Positions 54,606 to 63,497 are shown, counted from the first letter of the stretch. The stretch is 64,000 bases of DNA from 2-12-FULL-35-23 sp965196985 (GCA_965196985.1 CBDALO010000043.1:1-64000); one strand, 5' to 3'. Numbers and translations are program-made. The notes: a model not told the origin generated them from the sequence alone.

Positions 54606-55150
54606 AGTGACAGTGAACCTCCATTAAGAAAGTCAGTAATCAACTGACAAAGAGGCCCTGTTTTAAGGTGGATTTTTAATAAGGCACCATCGGGTCGATG
54701 CACCTCGACGACAACGGTTTGTTGATCAATAACTAAAGCCTCAGAAGTGTTGCTAAGACTTTTAAGTCGCTCCTTAGCTTGGGTTGCAGCATGATTGTCA
54801 TCAGCCTTATTTAATTGAGCCTCATTAAATTGAATAGTATCCGGAAGCTGTGCTAAATTAGCTTCGCTTATTTTTGCTACTGAGGCAGAAATAGGTTTCT
54901 GAGGAGTGGTAGAGGAAGCGGTAGACTTCTCTAAATATTGTTTACGCTTTGTCTCATACTGATTATTACTAAAAGCGAAAAACTTTTTAAGGACTGATGC
55001 CGAGTATTTTGGTTCAAGAGCAAAAATATTTGCCCAAATCGTATCCGGAATCGTATGGCCTAACTTCTCTTTATTATTACGCCACTCAGTCATTTGGTTA
55101 TAGACATCATCTAGAGTGATTGTGTTTGCTGCCTGTTCTTCAGTTGTCAT
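54602..55150 (-). CDS. tnpA: IS66 accessory protein TnpA of the second element
   Basis: A 182 residue TnpA-type protein: NMTEWRNNKE-like start (LDDVYNQMTEWRNNKEKLGH), IPDTIWANIFALEPKYSASV and FFAFSNNQYETKRKQ, then a Ser/Pro-rich linker and VVEVHRPDGALLKIH at the end, matching the layout of the 146 residue TnpA of element 1. Start ATG 55150 after GGAGAACCATG. Intact, but its partners tnpB and tnpC are broken. Confidence 0.85.
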   Translation of the reverse strand: MTTEEQAANTITLDDVYNQMTEWRNNKEKLGHTIPDTIWANIFALEPKYSASVLKKFFAFSNNQYETKRKQYLEKSTASSTTPQKPISASVAKISEANLAQLPDTIQFNEAQLNKADDNHAATQAKERLKSLSNTSEALVIDQQTVVVEVHRPDGALLKIHLKTGPLCQLITDFLNGGSLSL

Positions 55151-55246
55151 ACATGGTTCTCCAGTTGCTTGGATTTTAGAAGCAACTAGAGTAGCTTTAA
55201 GTTAAAAGGCTGTCACACCAACTCACCGGAACTATACCCGTTGCAA

Positions 55247-55337
55247 TGTTTTTAGGTGTGATTTGCAAAACTCACCGGGCCTTTTCTCTATAAGCTTCTT
55301 AAGCACTGTCTTTGCGACAACCTCTGGATTCAATTTA
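55247..55337 (-). pseudogene. IS21-like transposase fragment, right piece
   Basis: Minus-strand frame KLNPEVVAKTVLKKLIEKRP then GEFCKSHLKTLQR, which joins the piece at 47209-47313. The upstream part is lost where IS91 copy 3 begins. Confidence 0.6.
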
Positions 55338-55399
55338 ATATTAAGGAATTTCAATGTGTCAATTGGTAAAAATACCACCAATTAAAATGAGTAATTTTA
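55338..55399. repeat. Extra 62 bp IS91 terminus in tandem
   Basis: The first 62 bases of IS91 (ATATTAAGGAATTTCAATG through GAGTAATTTTA) occur twice in a row, at 55338 and 55400. Copies 1 and 2 have one. The flank here (CAATTTA) is not the usual CTTG. Confidence 0.9.
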
Positions 55400-56977
55400 A
55401 TATTAAGGAATTTCAATGTGTCAATTGGTAAAAATACCACCAATTAAAATGAGTAATTTTAGCACAGGTATTTTTTATAAAATCGATTTAGTGGTGGGGC
55501 AGAGTTAGTTATGACAAACAATAGCCAAAACTAGCTGTTATTTGTTGTTTTGGACGGACTACCCCCCTAGGAAGTTATTAGATTTTTTTCAGTAAGGCGA
55601 GTTCACGATGCTTTGATAGCAATTTGTAACGGTTAGGTTGTCTATACCAGCAGTTAGCTAAAAACATTTGGCTACCGCATAGAACACATTCATAGGGGTC
55701 AATGTTAAAATTATTTTGCATTAAGGTGCGGTAATTGACCTGGGGTGTGTTTGGATCAGTTTCACCTAATAGGAGTCTGACTTTGGGTAGCATCTCACCT
55801 CGCACCCGGTTAGCAAGAAACCCATAACAACGCACCATACGAAAGCCAACATCAGGAATGTGTTGAATAAATCGAGCAATAAACTCTTCCGCGGTTAATT
55901 TAAATTGCTTGTAGGTTTTAGAGACGTGATCAAGATAATTAAAACTGAGGCTGCTCCCATCAAAGTTTTTAATTTTTGACTCAGCAATAGGAGGACGTTT
56001 GGTGTATCGACCTAAGTATTTAACGTTTTGTTTGTGATTCTTTGAGGGCTTTGCGCAATGTACTACCCATCGTTTTTGGTAAAGCTGATCAAGCAGTTGA
56101 TTAAAGTTGAAAGTGTGGTTCAGTGTAGAGGCTAACTGATTTGGCAGAATAAGCCCTTTGTCCTGGTGGTGGTTTCTAAAAAGGTTAATGACCTCATAAC
56201 GCCACATGGACATTAGTGTAGGTTGATGGAAGTAGAGGCTTTTCCATTGTGTTAACTCTTTGTTGATACCACCCAGAGTGATTGACGCATGAAGATGCAC
56301 ATTGCGCTTTAGATCTCTGCCAAAGGTGTGAAGCGCGATAAATACACCGGGTTTAACCCTCTTGTTTTTAGCAAGCTTGAGTAACACCTTTGCTGCTAAT
56401 GGTGGGAGTAAATTAAGAAGCTCTCTGTTTGTCCAAAAGCAGTCCCAAAGAGTAGAGGGCATGGTGAATGTGATGTGTTGCCATGCAGTGTTGGGTAAGA
56501 TTGCCATTTGTTGTTGTATCCATACTTCTGTGGCTTTTTTACCACACGATGAACAGCTTTTAGCTTTGCAGGTATGGCGGATGTATTTGGCGTGTGAACA
56601 GTTTGGATTACTGCAATGATACTCTTTATGGCCACGCATAGGATGTTTGCAGCTAAGCAGCTTAACAATGCCAATGACAATAGCTTCTCTGATTTTATCT
56701 TTGTACTTGGTGTGAAAGTTCCACCAGTTCTGATTGGTTACCAAGATTTGTTTGATACTAAAGCGTTTCATTATTCTTAGAGTAAAATGAGAAGCGCGTA
56801 TAGTAGGTGAGTTATTGCTCAGCTACCTGAAGCAATTTCTATAGCAGGTGTGTTATTTTTATTCGTTATTATTCCATGGGCAGGTTTGACTAGTTTGAGA
56901 CTTAATAATACTCGTGGCTTTGTAAAGACTAAACTCTTAGAGGCTTAGAAAGTTGCCGGCGAAGCCGGCCTGACTTG
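55400..56977 (-). mobile_element. IS91-family element, copy 3 (1578 bp)
   Basis: Same ends as copy 1, with the GCCGGCGAAGCCGGC hairpin and CTGACTTG at the right. The left boundary is blurred by the duplicated terminus. Confidence 0.92.
55578..56771 (-). CDS. IS91-family Y2 transposase, copy 3
   Basis: Intact 397 residue transposase like copy 1. It differs at CSNPNCSHAKYI (copy 1 CSNQNCSHVKYI) and MVRCYGF (copy 1 MVRYYGF). HLHASIT and YLGRYTKR are present. Confidence 0.93.
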   Translation of the reverse strand: MKRFSIKQILVTNQNWWNFHTKYKDKIREAIVIGIVKLLSCKHPMRGHKEYHCSNPNCSHAKYIRHTCKAKSCSSCGKKATEVWIQQQMAILPNTAWQHITFTMPSTLWDCFWTNRELLNLLPPLAAKVLLKLAKNKRVKPGVFIALHTFGRDLKRNVHLHASITLGGINKELTQWKSLYFHQPTLMSMWRYEVINLFRNHHQDKGLILPNQLASTLNHTFNFNQLLDQLYQKRWVVHCAKPSKNHKQNVKYLGRYTKRPPIAESKIKNFDGSSLSFNYLDHVSKTYKQFKLTAEEFIARFIQHIPDVGFRMVRCYGFLANRVRGEMLPKVRLLLGETDPNTPQVNYRTLMQNNFNIDPYECVLCGSQMFLANCWYRQPNRYKLLSKHRELALLKKI

Positions 56978-57040
56978 TTATAAACTCTTAATCAATGTTG
57001 GACAACAAAATGCTGGTGCTGCAATGGCGCTAGTTTAATA
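56978..57040 (+). pseudogene. 3' remnant of an unknown gene cut by IS91 copy 3
   Basis: From the IS junction the frame reads YKLLINVGQQNAGAAMALV and stops, 15 bases before the next start. It could be the end of an upstream gene of the same operon as the 57055 protein. Too short to identify. Confidence 0.4.
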
Positions 57041-57054
57041 ACAAGGACAATAAA

Positions 57055-58020
57055 ATGTTTCACATTGCTGATCGAAATTTTGAAACCGTTGATGACATAA
57101 TTAACTCAATTGCTACAGAGCAGGATGCTTCTCTGGTTGGTGATTGGGTGCGTGCTATTAGAGATAATTGTACCCAGTGGCAGGTTACTCCTTTACATGT
57201 GCGTAGCTTAGTCGTTGCTTTGGCCAACCATCTTTTGCCTGAAGTGCAAAGTCTTGTAGGAAAAATCTTAGCAACTAATCAAGGTTTCAAGGGACTATTT
57301 GCCTGCTCTACTCGAGCGAACTGGATTCGGTTGCGACATTTGTTTCGTCAACAGCCAAAAATGCTGCCTGGGTGTTTGCAGGAAAGTAAAAAACTGTGGG
57401 AGGGTTGTTTTCTCGCCGACCCTCCTATCGCGATGACTGAAACAACGCGCACTATGATGGTAGGTCAGTTGAATGCAGTTTGTGATAGTGCTCGAGTGAA
57501 GCTGGATCAGCAAGAAGAGCTTAGCGGCTTAGAACTGAAGGTTTTAAAAGCTATACATAGCTACACTAAAGCAAGTTGTGATAAAGCTATTCGCTCGGTT
57601 GGGCATGGCTTGTATTCAGAGGCTCATAATATTTTAACTCAGAATAGGGATGCTCAGTCAGTATTTGATAACCCAAGCCGATATGACACTGATAGTGCAG
57701 TGAGTAGCAGGGCCTCTTCCGCTCAAACCTTAATCAGCGCTGATACGCAGCCTATGGATATCAATAACAATAGAGGAGCTGCCCTCGGTCAGCCTCAGCT
57801 TCCTCATAGTCCTTCATTTATTGGCAGTGGTTTTGGGCAATTTGCAGTTATTGATGGAGCTGTTTCTACCCCTGAAGCAAAAATAAGCCCAGCGCTAGCA
57901 CAGTGGAGGGGAGTGAGAATAATGAGCTTGATAGGTTGTCACAGCCTCTTGAAGAAGGCGATTATAGCGCCCCATTTTTTCCGGTCACAATTTAATCAAA
58001 TCATGTCGGTCAGGGCGTGA
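57055..58020 (+). CDS. Hypothetical protein, paralogue of the 926 codon gene
   Basis: A 321 residue protein starting MFHIADRNFETVDDIINSIA after AACAAGGACAATAAA. Residues 10-140 align with the 37.4-37.8 kb part of the large split gene: WVRAIRDNC/WVEYLRDHC, VRSLVVALANHLLPE/VRAVVVNLVNHRFRD, WIRLRHLFRQQ/WVELRHRFRDD, PPIAMTETTRTMM/PSIKMTDKTRMLF. The C-terminal half is Ser/Asn/Gln-rich. The end looks frameshifted near 57882 in an A5 run: another frame gives ASTVEGSENNELDRLSQP and APFFPVTI with stop. No domain recognised. Confidence 0.65.
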   Translation: MFHIADRNFETVDDIINSIATEQDASLVGDWVRAIRDNCTQWQVTPLHVRSLVVALANHLLPEVQSLVGKILATNQGFKGLFACSTRANWIRLRHLFRQQPKMLPGCLQESKKLWEGCFLADPPIAMTETTRTMMVGQLNAVCDSARVKLDQQEELSGLELKVLKAIHSYTKASCDKAIRSVGHGLYSEAHNILTQNRDAQSVFDNPSRYDTDSAVSSRASSAQTLISADTQPMDINNNRGAALGQPQLPHSPSFIGSGFGQFAVIDGAVSTPEAKISPALAQWRGVRIMSLIGCHSLLKKAIIAPHFFRSQFNQIMSVRA

Positions 58021-58053
58021 TTTTACAGAAAACTGTAAAAAAGTGAAAAAAAG

Positions 58054-58092
58054 TGGGAAAAGTTGGGGCATCGTGGAGATTTGTGCTATTCT
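58054..58092 (+). promoter_or_regulatory. dcw promoter with MraZ boxes
   Basis: TGGGA (58054), TGGGG (58064) and TGGAG (58074) are direct repeats spaced ten bases apart, the known MraZ operator layout. TATTCT at 58087-58092 is a plausible -10, so bound MraZ would cover the -35 side. This supports autoregulation of the cluster by MraZ. Confidence 0.75.
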
Positions 58093-58125
58093 GTTTCCAT
58101 CTCACTCTATGGAGGGAGGAGCAGA

Positions 58126-58581
58126 ATGTTCCGGGGTATCAACGCAATCAACATCGACGAGAAAGGGCGCTTAGCAGTGCCAACGCGTTATCGTCAGCGT
58201 TTGCAAGATTCTGCCAAGGGACATCTGGTTCTCACCATAGATACTGAGCAGCGTTGTTTGCTGCTCTATCCATTACCTGCTTGGGAAGTGATTGAAGCAA
58301 AAATCGAAGCCTTACCAAGCTTTAATAAAACCACTCGACGCATCCAGCGCTTATTGTTGGGACATGCAACTGAGACAGAAATGGATAAAAGTGGACGAAT
58401 TTTACTGCCACCCTTACTAAGGGAGTACGCTTCTCTTGACAAAAAGGTGATCTTGCTTGGACAAGGGAAGAAATTTGAACTTTGGAATGAGGAGGCCTGG
58501 CAAACTCAGCGAGATCACTGGCTAAGTGAGGAGTTAAGTGATGAAGACTTGCCTGGCGAGTTGGATTCATTGGCACTGTAA
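58126..58581 (+). CDS. mraZ: Transcriptional regulator MraZ
   Basis: A 151 residue AbrB-like repressor of the dcw cluster, with two SpoVT/AbrB-type halves: INIDEKGRLAVPTRYRQRL and MDKSGRILLPPLLREYASL, each carrying the DxxGR..(I/V)P signature. ATG 58126 (MFRGINAIN) follows GGAGGGAGGAGCAGA, which decides against the open frame from 58063. First gene of the cluster, followed 102 bases later by rsmH. Binds the TGGGN repeats upstream. Confidence 0.96.
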   Translation: MFRGINAINIDEKGRLAVPTRYRQRLQDSAKGHLVLTIDTEQRCLLLYPLPAWEVIEAKIEALPSFNKTTRRIQRLLLGHATETEMDKSGRILLPPLLREYASLDKKVILLGQGKKFELWNEEAWQTQRDHWLSEELSDEDLPGELDSLAL

Positions 58582-58683
58582 GGTGCGTGGGTATCGTTAA
58601 AAAGTAATCGTGAGGGGATTGGTAGCAGCCCTCCTTGGTTGATGAATCCTGGCGATTACAAGATTGGGGTTTTAGGGGTAATC

Positions 58684-59604
58684 ATGCACCGCACAGTGTT
58701 ACTTAACGAAGCTATCGAAGCACTTAATATCGTTCCTGACGGTATTTATGTCGACGGGACTTTTGGTCGCGGTGGACATAGTGCGGAGATACTTAAACAA
58801 CTTAGTCAAGGTAAGTTACTGATTGTTGACAAGGACCCTGAGGCTATTGCTTATGCGAAGTCTTTGTATGAGCACGATGAGCGAGTGGTGATTTGTCATG
58901 GTAGTTTTGCTGAATTAGATCGGTTTATTGAGCAGCAAGGTTGGATTGAAAAGCTTTCGGGAGTGTTGCTCGATTTAGGTGTGTCATCGCCGCAAATAGA
59001 TGACGCACAGCGTGGGTTTAGTTTTTTGCGCGATGGTCCGCTTGACATGCGTATGAACACCACGTCGGGATTGGATGCGGCAACTTGGTTGGCGACAGTA
59101 CCTGAGCAAATGCTTGCTCAGGTGCTGCGCGATTTTGGTGAGGAACGTTTTGCTAAACGAATTGCAAAAGCAATCGTTAAGGAAAGAGAGCAGCAAGCCA
59201 TTACGCGCACAGTGCAGCTAGCTGAAATTATTGCAGCAGTTAATCCGTCAAGAGAGGAGAATAAACATCCAGCAACACGTAGTTTTCAAGCGTTGCGGAT
59301 TTTTTTAAATGATGAGCTGGTGGATTTACAAAAGGGGCTTTTCCACAGCTTAAAAGGATTAAAAACAGGTGGTCGTTTAGTGGTGATTAGCTTTCACTCC
59401 TTAGAAGACCAAATTGTAAAACGATTTGTGCGAGAGCATGCCGAAGGTGCGCAATTACCAAGAGGGTTACCGCTCACCGAAGCTGAAATTGCACAGTACA
59501 AGACGCTTAAAGCAGTGGGTAAAGCGATTAGACCAACGGAAGCAGAAATTACTGAAAACCCACGAGCGCGGAGTGCCATATTACGAGTTGCTGAAAAAAG
59601 ATAG
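58684..59604 (+). CDS. rsmH: 16S rRNA (cytosine1402-N4)-methyltransferase
   Basis: A 306 residue SAM methyltransferase acting on C1402 of 16S rRNA. Motif I is YVDGTFGRGGHSAEIL, then DKDPEAI, LDLGVSSPQIDDAQRGFSF, GPLDMRMN, and VVISFHSLEDQIVKRF, all typical for MraW/RsmH. ATG 58684 (MHRTVLLNEAI) is the conserved start; the in-frame codons to 58639 are not. Ends 10 bases before ftsL. Confidence 0.97.
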   Translation: MHRTVLLNEAIEALNIVPDGIYVDGTFGRGGHSAEILKQLSQGKLLIVDKDPEAIAYAKSLYEHDERVVICHGSFAELDRFIEQQGWIEKLSGVLLDLGVSSPQIDDAQRGFSFLRDGPLDMRMNTTSGLDAATWLATVPEQMLAQVLRDFGEERFAKRIAKAIVKEREQQAITRTVQLAEIIAAVNPSREENKHPATRSFQALRIFLNDELVDLQKGLFHSLKGLKTGGRLVVISFHSLEDQIVKRFVREHAEGAQLPRGLPLTEAEIAQYKTLKAVGKAIRPTEAEITENPRARSAILRVAEKR

Positions 59605-59614
59605 GAGTTAGGCG

Positions 59615-59947
59615 ATGAATACAGCAGTTAGAGCCATTGCTAGTCGAGGTTTGTGGGTAGTTCCTATTACATTAAACCGAATACATTTTGTTATTTTTGG
59701 GCTTATTATGGCTTCATTGCTTTCTGCTTTTGCTTTGGTCTATGTTAAGGATATGAACCGTCGTCTCACTAGTCAGTGGCAGGCTGTGCAAACTAAAAAT
59801 GTAGAGTTGCACAATCAATGGGCGCAGTTATTATTGAAAAAAAGTCAGTTAGCGAATCAGTCTCATGTGGCACAAGTTGCTAAACAAGATTTTCAAATGA
59901 GTATTCCAGCACCTCGATCGGTGGTAATGATTCGCGGTGAAAGCTAA
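59615..59947 (+). CDS. ftsL: Cell division protein FtsL
   Basis: A 110 residue bitopic protein with a short cytoplasmic tail, one transmembrane helix (IHFVIFGLIMASLLSAFALVY trimmed, residues 23-44) and a periplasmic coiled coil (WQAVQTKNVELHNQWAQLLL). Part of the FtsQLB complex that activates septal synthesis. Identified by place, size and topology, since sequence is poorly conserved. Overlaps ftsI by 11 bases. Confidence 0.93.
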   Translation: MNTAVRAIASRGLWVVPITLNRIHFVIFGLIMASLLSAFALVYVKDMNRRLTSQWQAVQTKNVELHNQWAQLLLKKSQLANQSHVAQVAKQDFQMSIPAPRSVVMIRGES

Positions 59948-61658
59948 CAAGGTTTCTTTTTTACAGTCGCGGTTTCGCGTTTTAGTTTTCTTTCTTTGTT
60001 TGGTAGTGCTAGCTGTCATTGCTCGCATGGTGTATTTGACAGTTATTGATCGTAGTTTTTTAGTAAAGCAGGCTGATGAACGTATTCTAAGAACGGTTAC
60101 TATTCCTGCTTATCGTGGCATGATTTTAACAGCTAATGGCTCACCTTTAGCTGTTAGTATTCCGATGGATACGATCTGGCTTAATCCACAAAGCTTTCCT
60201 GATAAAGTTGGGCCAGTTGCTAAGGTATCACATATTCTGACTATTCCACCATCGCGTATTCGACGGCTCTTACAGCAAAATCAAGATAAGCTGTTTGTTT
60301 ATTTGGTGCGTGATATCAAAGAGTCAAAGGGTGAGCAGCTAGAAAAATTAAAATTGAAAGGTTTGCATATTGAGCGAACTTATCAACGTTATTATCCCGA
60401 AGGTGCAATTGCTTCGCAGGTGGTCGGTTATACCAATATCGATGATCAAGGTCAGGCCGGATTGGAGCTTGCTTATAATAATTGGCTGCGAGGTGTGCCA
60501 GGCAAGCGAGAAGTTGTGAAGGATCGCTTAGGACAAATAGTTGCTGTAGTCGATACAGAGAGGCCAGCGAAATCTGGGCGTAACTTAGTATTGAGCATTA
60601 ACAAACGTATTCAGTTCTTGGCTTATCGCACCTTGAGGGAAACTATAAAGAAATACCATGCGGGCTCTGGTTCGGTTGTTGTGCTAAACCCTAACAATGG
60701 TGAAATCATTGCAATGGTTAATGAGCCAACTTTTAATCCTAATAAGCCTTATGGTCCACCTTATGATCGTTATCGTAATCGGGCTGTGACGGATACTTTC
60801 GAACCGGGTTCTACTATGAAAGCTTTTAGCATTGCTAATGCTTTAGAAAGTGGTCATTTTACTCCGACAACAAAACTTAATACGAGTCCTGGTTGGTTTA
60901 TGATAGGGCGTAATGAAGTGCGTGATGAGCTTGATAATGGAGTAATCACGGTGACGCAGGTACTGCAAAAATCGAGTAACGTTGGTGTGGCAAAAATGAC
61001 GTTATCGTTGCCACCACAAAACTTGCTTAGCTTGTTGCAGCGAGTTGGTTTTGGGCGGCGTACGGCTAGTGGCTTTCCTGGTGAAAGTCCAGGGTTCCTT
61101 CCCTATCGTGAGCATTGGCAGCCTTTTGATTTGGCTACGTTAGCATTTGGATATGGAATATCCATCACGCCTTTGCAGCTTGCTCATGCTTACACGGTTA
61201 TTGCTAGCGGTGGTAAGCTTTGTCCAGTGACCTTTGTAAAGCGGGATAAACCTATTCAGTGTCCACAAGTGATGAACGCTAAAATTGCTCATGAAATGTT
61301 GGTTATGCTTGAATCAGTGGTGCAGCCGGGAGGGACAGGAACGCGAGCAGTTATTCCTGCTTATCGAGTTGCTGGGAAAACGGGTACTGCTTATATTGCA
61401 GGGCCACACGGCTATAACAAAAAACATCATATGGCGTCTTTTGTTGGTATTGCGCCAGTGAGTAATCCAAAATTAGTTGTAGCAGTGGTTATTCGAGATC
61501 CGCATAATCATCATATGGATTTTGGTGGCGTGGTGGCTGCACCTGCATTTGCAACAATTATGTCAGGGGCGTTGCGGATTTTAGATGTACCGCCTGATAA
61601 ACTACCGAGTAAGAAGCTGTTTCATACGGTGACTCCATTTTTGGTCGGGGATGGTTGA
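59937..61658 (+). CDS. ftsI: Septal peptidoglycan transpeptidase FtsI (PBP3)
   Basis: A 573 residue class B PBP that crosslinks septal peptidoglycan. Membrane helix at residues 13-33, N-terminal dimerisation region (IPAYRGMILTANGSPLAVSI, the RG.I.DRNG box) and transpeptidase domain with EPGSTMKAF (SxxK), KSSNVG (SxN) and AGKTGTAYI (KTG). GTG 59937 start inside ftsL indicates coupling. The RG box has TAN instead of DRN. No lesion. Confidence 0.97.
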   Translation: MKANKVSFLQSRFRVLVFFLCLVVLAVIARMVYLTVIDRSFLVKQADERILRTVTIPAYRGMILTANGSPLAVSIPMDTIWLNPQSFPDKVGPVAKVSHILTIPPSRIRRLLQQNQDKLFVYLVRDIKESKGEQLEKLKLKGLHIERTYQRYYPEGAIASQVVGYTNIDDQGQAGLELAYNNWLRGVPGKREVVKDRLGQIVAVVDTERPAKSGRNLVLSINKRIQFLAYRTLRETIKKYHAGSGSVVVLNPNNGEIIAMVNEPTFNPNKPYGPPYDRYRNRAVTDTFEPGSTMKAFSIANALESGHFTPTTKLNTSPGWFMIGRNEVRDELDNGVITVTQVLQKSSNVGVAKMTLSLPPQNLLSLLQRVGFGRRTASGFPGESPGFLPYREHWQPFDLATLAFGYGISITPLQLAHAYTVIASGGKLCPVTFVKRDKPIQCPQVMNAKIAHEMLVMLESVVQPGGTGTRAVIPAYRVAGKTGTAYIAGPHGYNKKHHMASFVGIAPVSNPKLVVAVVIRDPHNHHMDFGGVVAAPAFATIMSGALRILDVPPDKLPSKKLFHTVTPFLVGDG

Positions 61659-61660
61659 TT

Positions 61661-61724
61661 AAAAGGAAGTTGATTGTTTTATAAATCCACCCTGGCCCTC
61701 CTTGTTCTAAGGAGGGGACGTGCT
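61661..61724. repeat. Dispersed repeat with CCTCCTT hairpin, copy B
   Basis: Match to 33465-33526: AAAAGGAAGTTG, AAATCCACCCTGGCC and CCTCCTTGTTCTAAGGAGG. It begins just after the ftsI stop. Confidence 0.7.
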
Positions 61725-61796
61725 GGTCAGGTATCAGTAGGTAGGGAGCAGGATGCAGGCTTTAAATTTTTTGATAATGTGAGCGCGTAGCCCGGA

Positions 61797-61877
61797 TTGA
61801 AAATGCGTAGCATTTGATAATCCGGGGTTGAGGTTAAGTTCTGCCCCGGCTTATCGCTAACGCTCAAGCCGGGCTAC
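61797..61877. repeat. REP-like palindromic repeat, copy B
   Basis: GTAGCCCGGATTGAAAATG..GATAATCCGGGG and CCCCGGCTTATCG..CTCAAGCCGGGCTAC, the same scheme as at 21531. It lies between ftsI and murE, genes that usually abut. Confidence 0.8.
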
Positions 61878-61916
61878 GGGTCAGGTGTCAGTAGGCAGGA
61901 TTTTATAAGGTGGCAA

Positions 61917-63410
61917 ATGTTATTAAGTAAATGGTTAGACATTGAAGTGATAAATGATATCGAGGTTGGCGGTGTTTGTTTAGATAGCCGGCAGACTAAG
62001 CCCGGTGATGCCTTTATTGCACTTAATGGACCTCATTATAACGCTGAGCAGTTTATTCCCCAGGCGATAGAACAAGGGGCGGTGGTTGTTTTAAAAGAAG
62101 GTATAGCGCAGCGTTTAGAGCACCTCGATGGAGTTTTTGTATTAACTATGCCTAATCTCGAAAATCGGGTAAGTGAGCTTGCTGCTAAGCTTTATGCCTA
62201 TCCAAGTCGTTCGATGCGAGTAGTTGCTATTACGGGTACTAATGGTAAAACTTCTTGTAGCGTTTTTATGGCGCAGGCTTTGGCCAAGCTTGATAAGAAA
62301 GTCGCAGTGATTGGTACGTTAGGTTATGGCCAGTTAGATAATTTACAATCAACGGGAATGACGACGCCAGATCCAGCACGCTTACAAGCTATTTTTGCAG
62401 AGCTTAGAGGACAAGGAATTGAAACTGTTGTGATGGAGGTTTCATCACATGCACTAGATCAAGGCCGTGTTGAAGGCGTTGAATTTGAGGTAGTATTATT
62501 TACTAACTTAACGCAGGATCATTTAGACTATCACGGTACGATGGCTGCTTATGCTAAGGCTAAGCGACGATTGCTTTATTGGCCAGGCGTGAAAGGCTTT
62601 GCGATTAATGTTGATGATCAAGAGGGGCGTAATTGGTTGCAACGAGCTCCTGAGAGCGTACAAGTTTGTGCAGTAAGTTTACAAGCTAAGCCCCAATCTC
62701 AGTATTTTATGTACGTTGAGAGGGCACAATGCTTAGCAACAGGTATGCAGTTGGACTTGGTGAGTAGTTGGGGGCAAGCCTCTATTACTTTACCTTTGCT
62801 AGGTAGATTTAATGTTAGCAATGTAGCATTGGTAGTGGCAGGGCTATGTTTGTTTAAGGAATCTTTTAAGGCAACTGTTAAGGTTGTACAAACTATCCAG
62901 CCTGTTCCAGGACGTATGCAAATACTACATCGAGCCGATAGTCCGGTTGTTGTGGTTGACTTTGCGCATACACCTGATGCGCTGGCTCAAGTTTTAACAA
63001 CCTTGCGTGAGCTTTGTAAAGGGCGGTTAATTTGTGTTTTTGGTTGTGGAGGTGATAGAGACCGAGCTAAACGACCGTTAATGGCACAGGCAACAGTTGG
63101 TTTGGCAAATTGTGTCATTGCTACTAACGATAATCCACGCACAGAGTCGCCAGCACAAATTATTGCTGATATCATGCCTGGTTTTAGTCTAGAGCAACAA
63201 GTTTTAGTTGAAGAAAATCGTGCTGTGGCAATTAAGCAGGCAATTGTGATGGCGAGTGAGCAAGATATTGTATTGATTGCTGGCAAGGGGCATGAGACGG
63301 AACAAATCATTGGGGATGAAAGATTGCCCTTTAGTGACGTTGATGAAGCTAAGAAAGTATTAGGGTCTGTTTACACTTACTTACCTGAAGCAAAAAATAC
63401 GGAGACTTAG
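61917..63410 (+). CDS. murE: UDP-MurNAc-tripeptide synthetase MurE
   Basis: A 497 residue Mur ligase that adds the third peptide residue to UDP-MurNAc-L-Ala-D-Glu in the cytoplasm. ATP loop AITGTNGKTSCSVF, STGMTTPDP, MEVSSHALDQGR, the carbamylated-Lys region, and ATNDNPRTES. The DNPR motif marks meso-diaminopimelate specificity. ATG 61917 follows AAGGTGGCAA. It is separated from ftsI by 258 bases of repeats, so it probably needs its own promoter or readthrough. Confidence 0.97.
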   Translation: MLLSKWLDIEVINDIEVGGVCLDSRQTKPGDAFIALNGPHYNAEQFIPQAIEQGAVVVLKEGIAQRLEHLDGVFVLTMPNLENRVSELAAKLYAYPSRSMRVVAITGTNGKTSCSVFMAQALAKLDKKVAVIGTLGYGQLDNLQSTGMTTPDPARLQAIFAELRGQGIETVVMEVSSHALDQGRVEGVEFEVVLFTNLTQDHLDYHGTMAAYAKAKRRLLYWPGVKGFAINVDDQEGRNWLQRAPESVQVCAVSLQAKPQSQYFMYVERAQCLATGMQLDLVSSWGQASITLPLLGRFNVSNVALVVAGLCLFKESFKATVKVVQTIQPVPGRMQILHRADSPVVVVDFAHTPDALAQVLTTLRELCKGRLICVFGCGGDRDRAKRPLMAQATVGLANCVIATNDNPRTESPAQIIADIMPGFSLEQQVLVEENRAVAIKQAIVMASEQDIVLIAGKGHETEQIIGDERLPFSDVDEAKKVLGSVYTYLPEAKNTET

Positions 63411-63478
63411 CTCAAAATAGATTAAATTTGAGGCGGATAGTAAGGGCTATCTAACGAGAATTTAATCTATTTTGAGCA
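63411..63478. repeat. Perfect 19 bp inverted repeat after murE
   Basis: Arms GCTCAAAATAGATTAAATT and AATTTAATCTATTTTGAGC, about 30 bases apart, with an inner GATAG/CTATC stem. It lies where murF would start and may terminate murE transcription. Confidence 0.85.
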
Positions 63479-63497
63479 AGTTCAACGGATTTTGCAG

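Larger units (their letters stand above)
47314..55237. mobile_element. IS66-family element of the second type, with four nested IS
   Basis: Inverted repeats GTATAGTTCCGGTGAGCTGG (left) and GTATAGTTCCGGTGAGTTGG (right, complement). Target duplication CCGTTGCAA at 47305-47313 and 55238-55246. Again tnpC faces tnpAB. It contains IS200 in tnpC and, in tnpB, an ISKra4 holding an IS256 holding an IS4-like element. Confidence 0.93.

Noticed and set aside
47314..55237. Cluster of many partial transposases as a possible integron or genomic island with unknown genes
   Set aside because: Every fragment was placed in one of six nested elements by target duplications; no leftover cargo gene remains.
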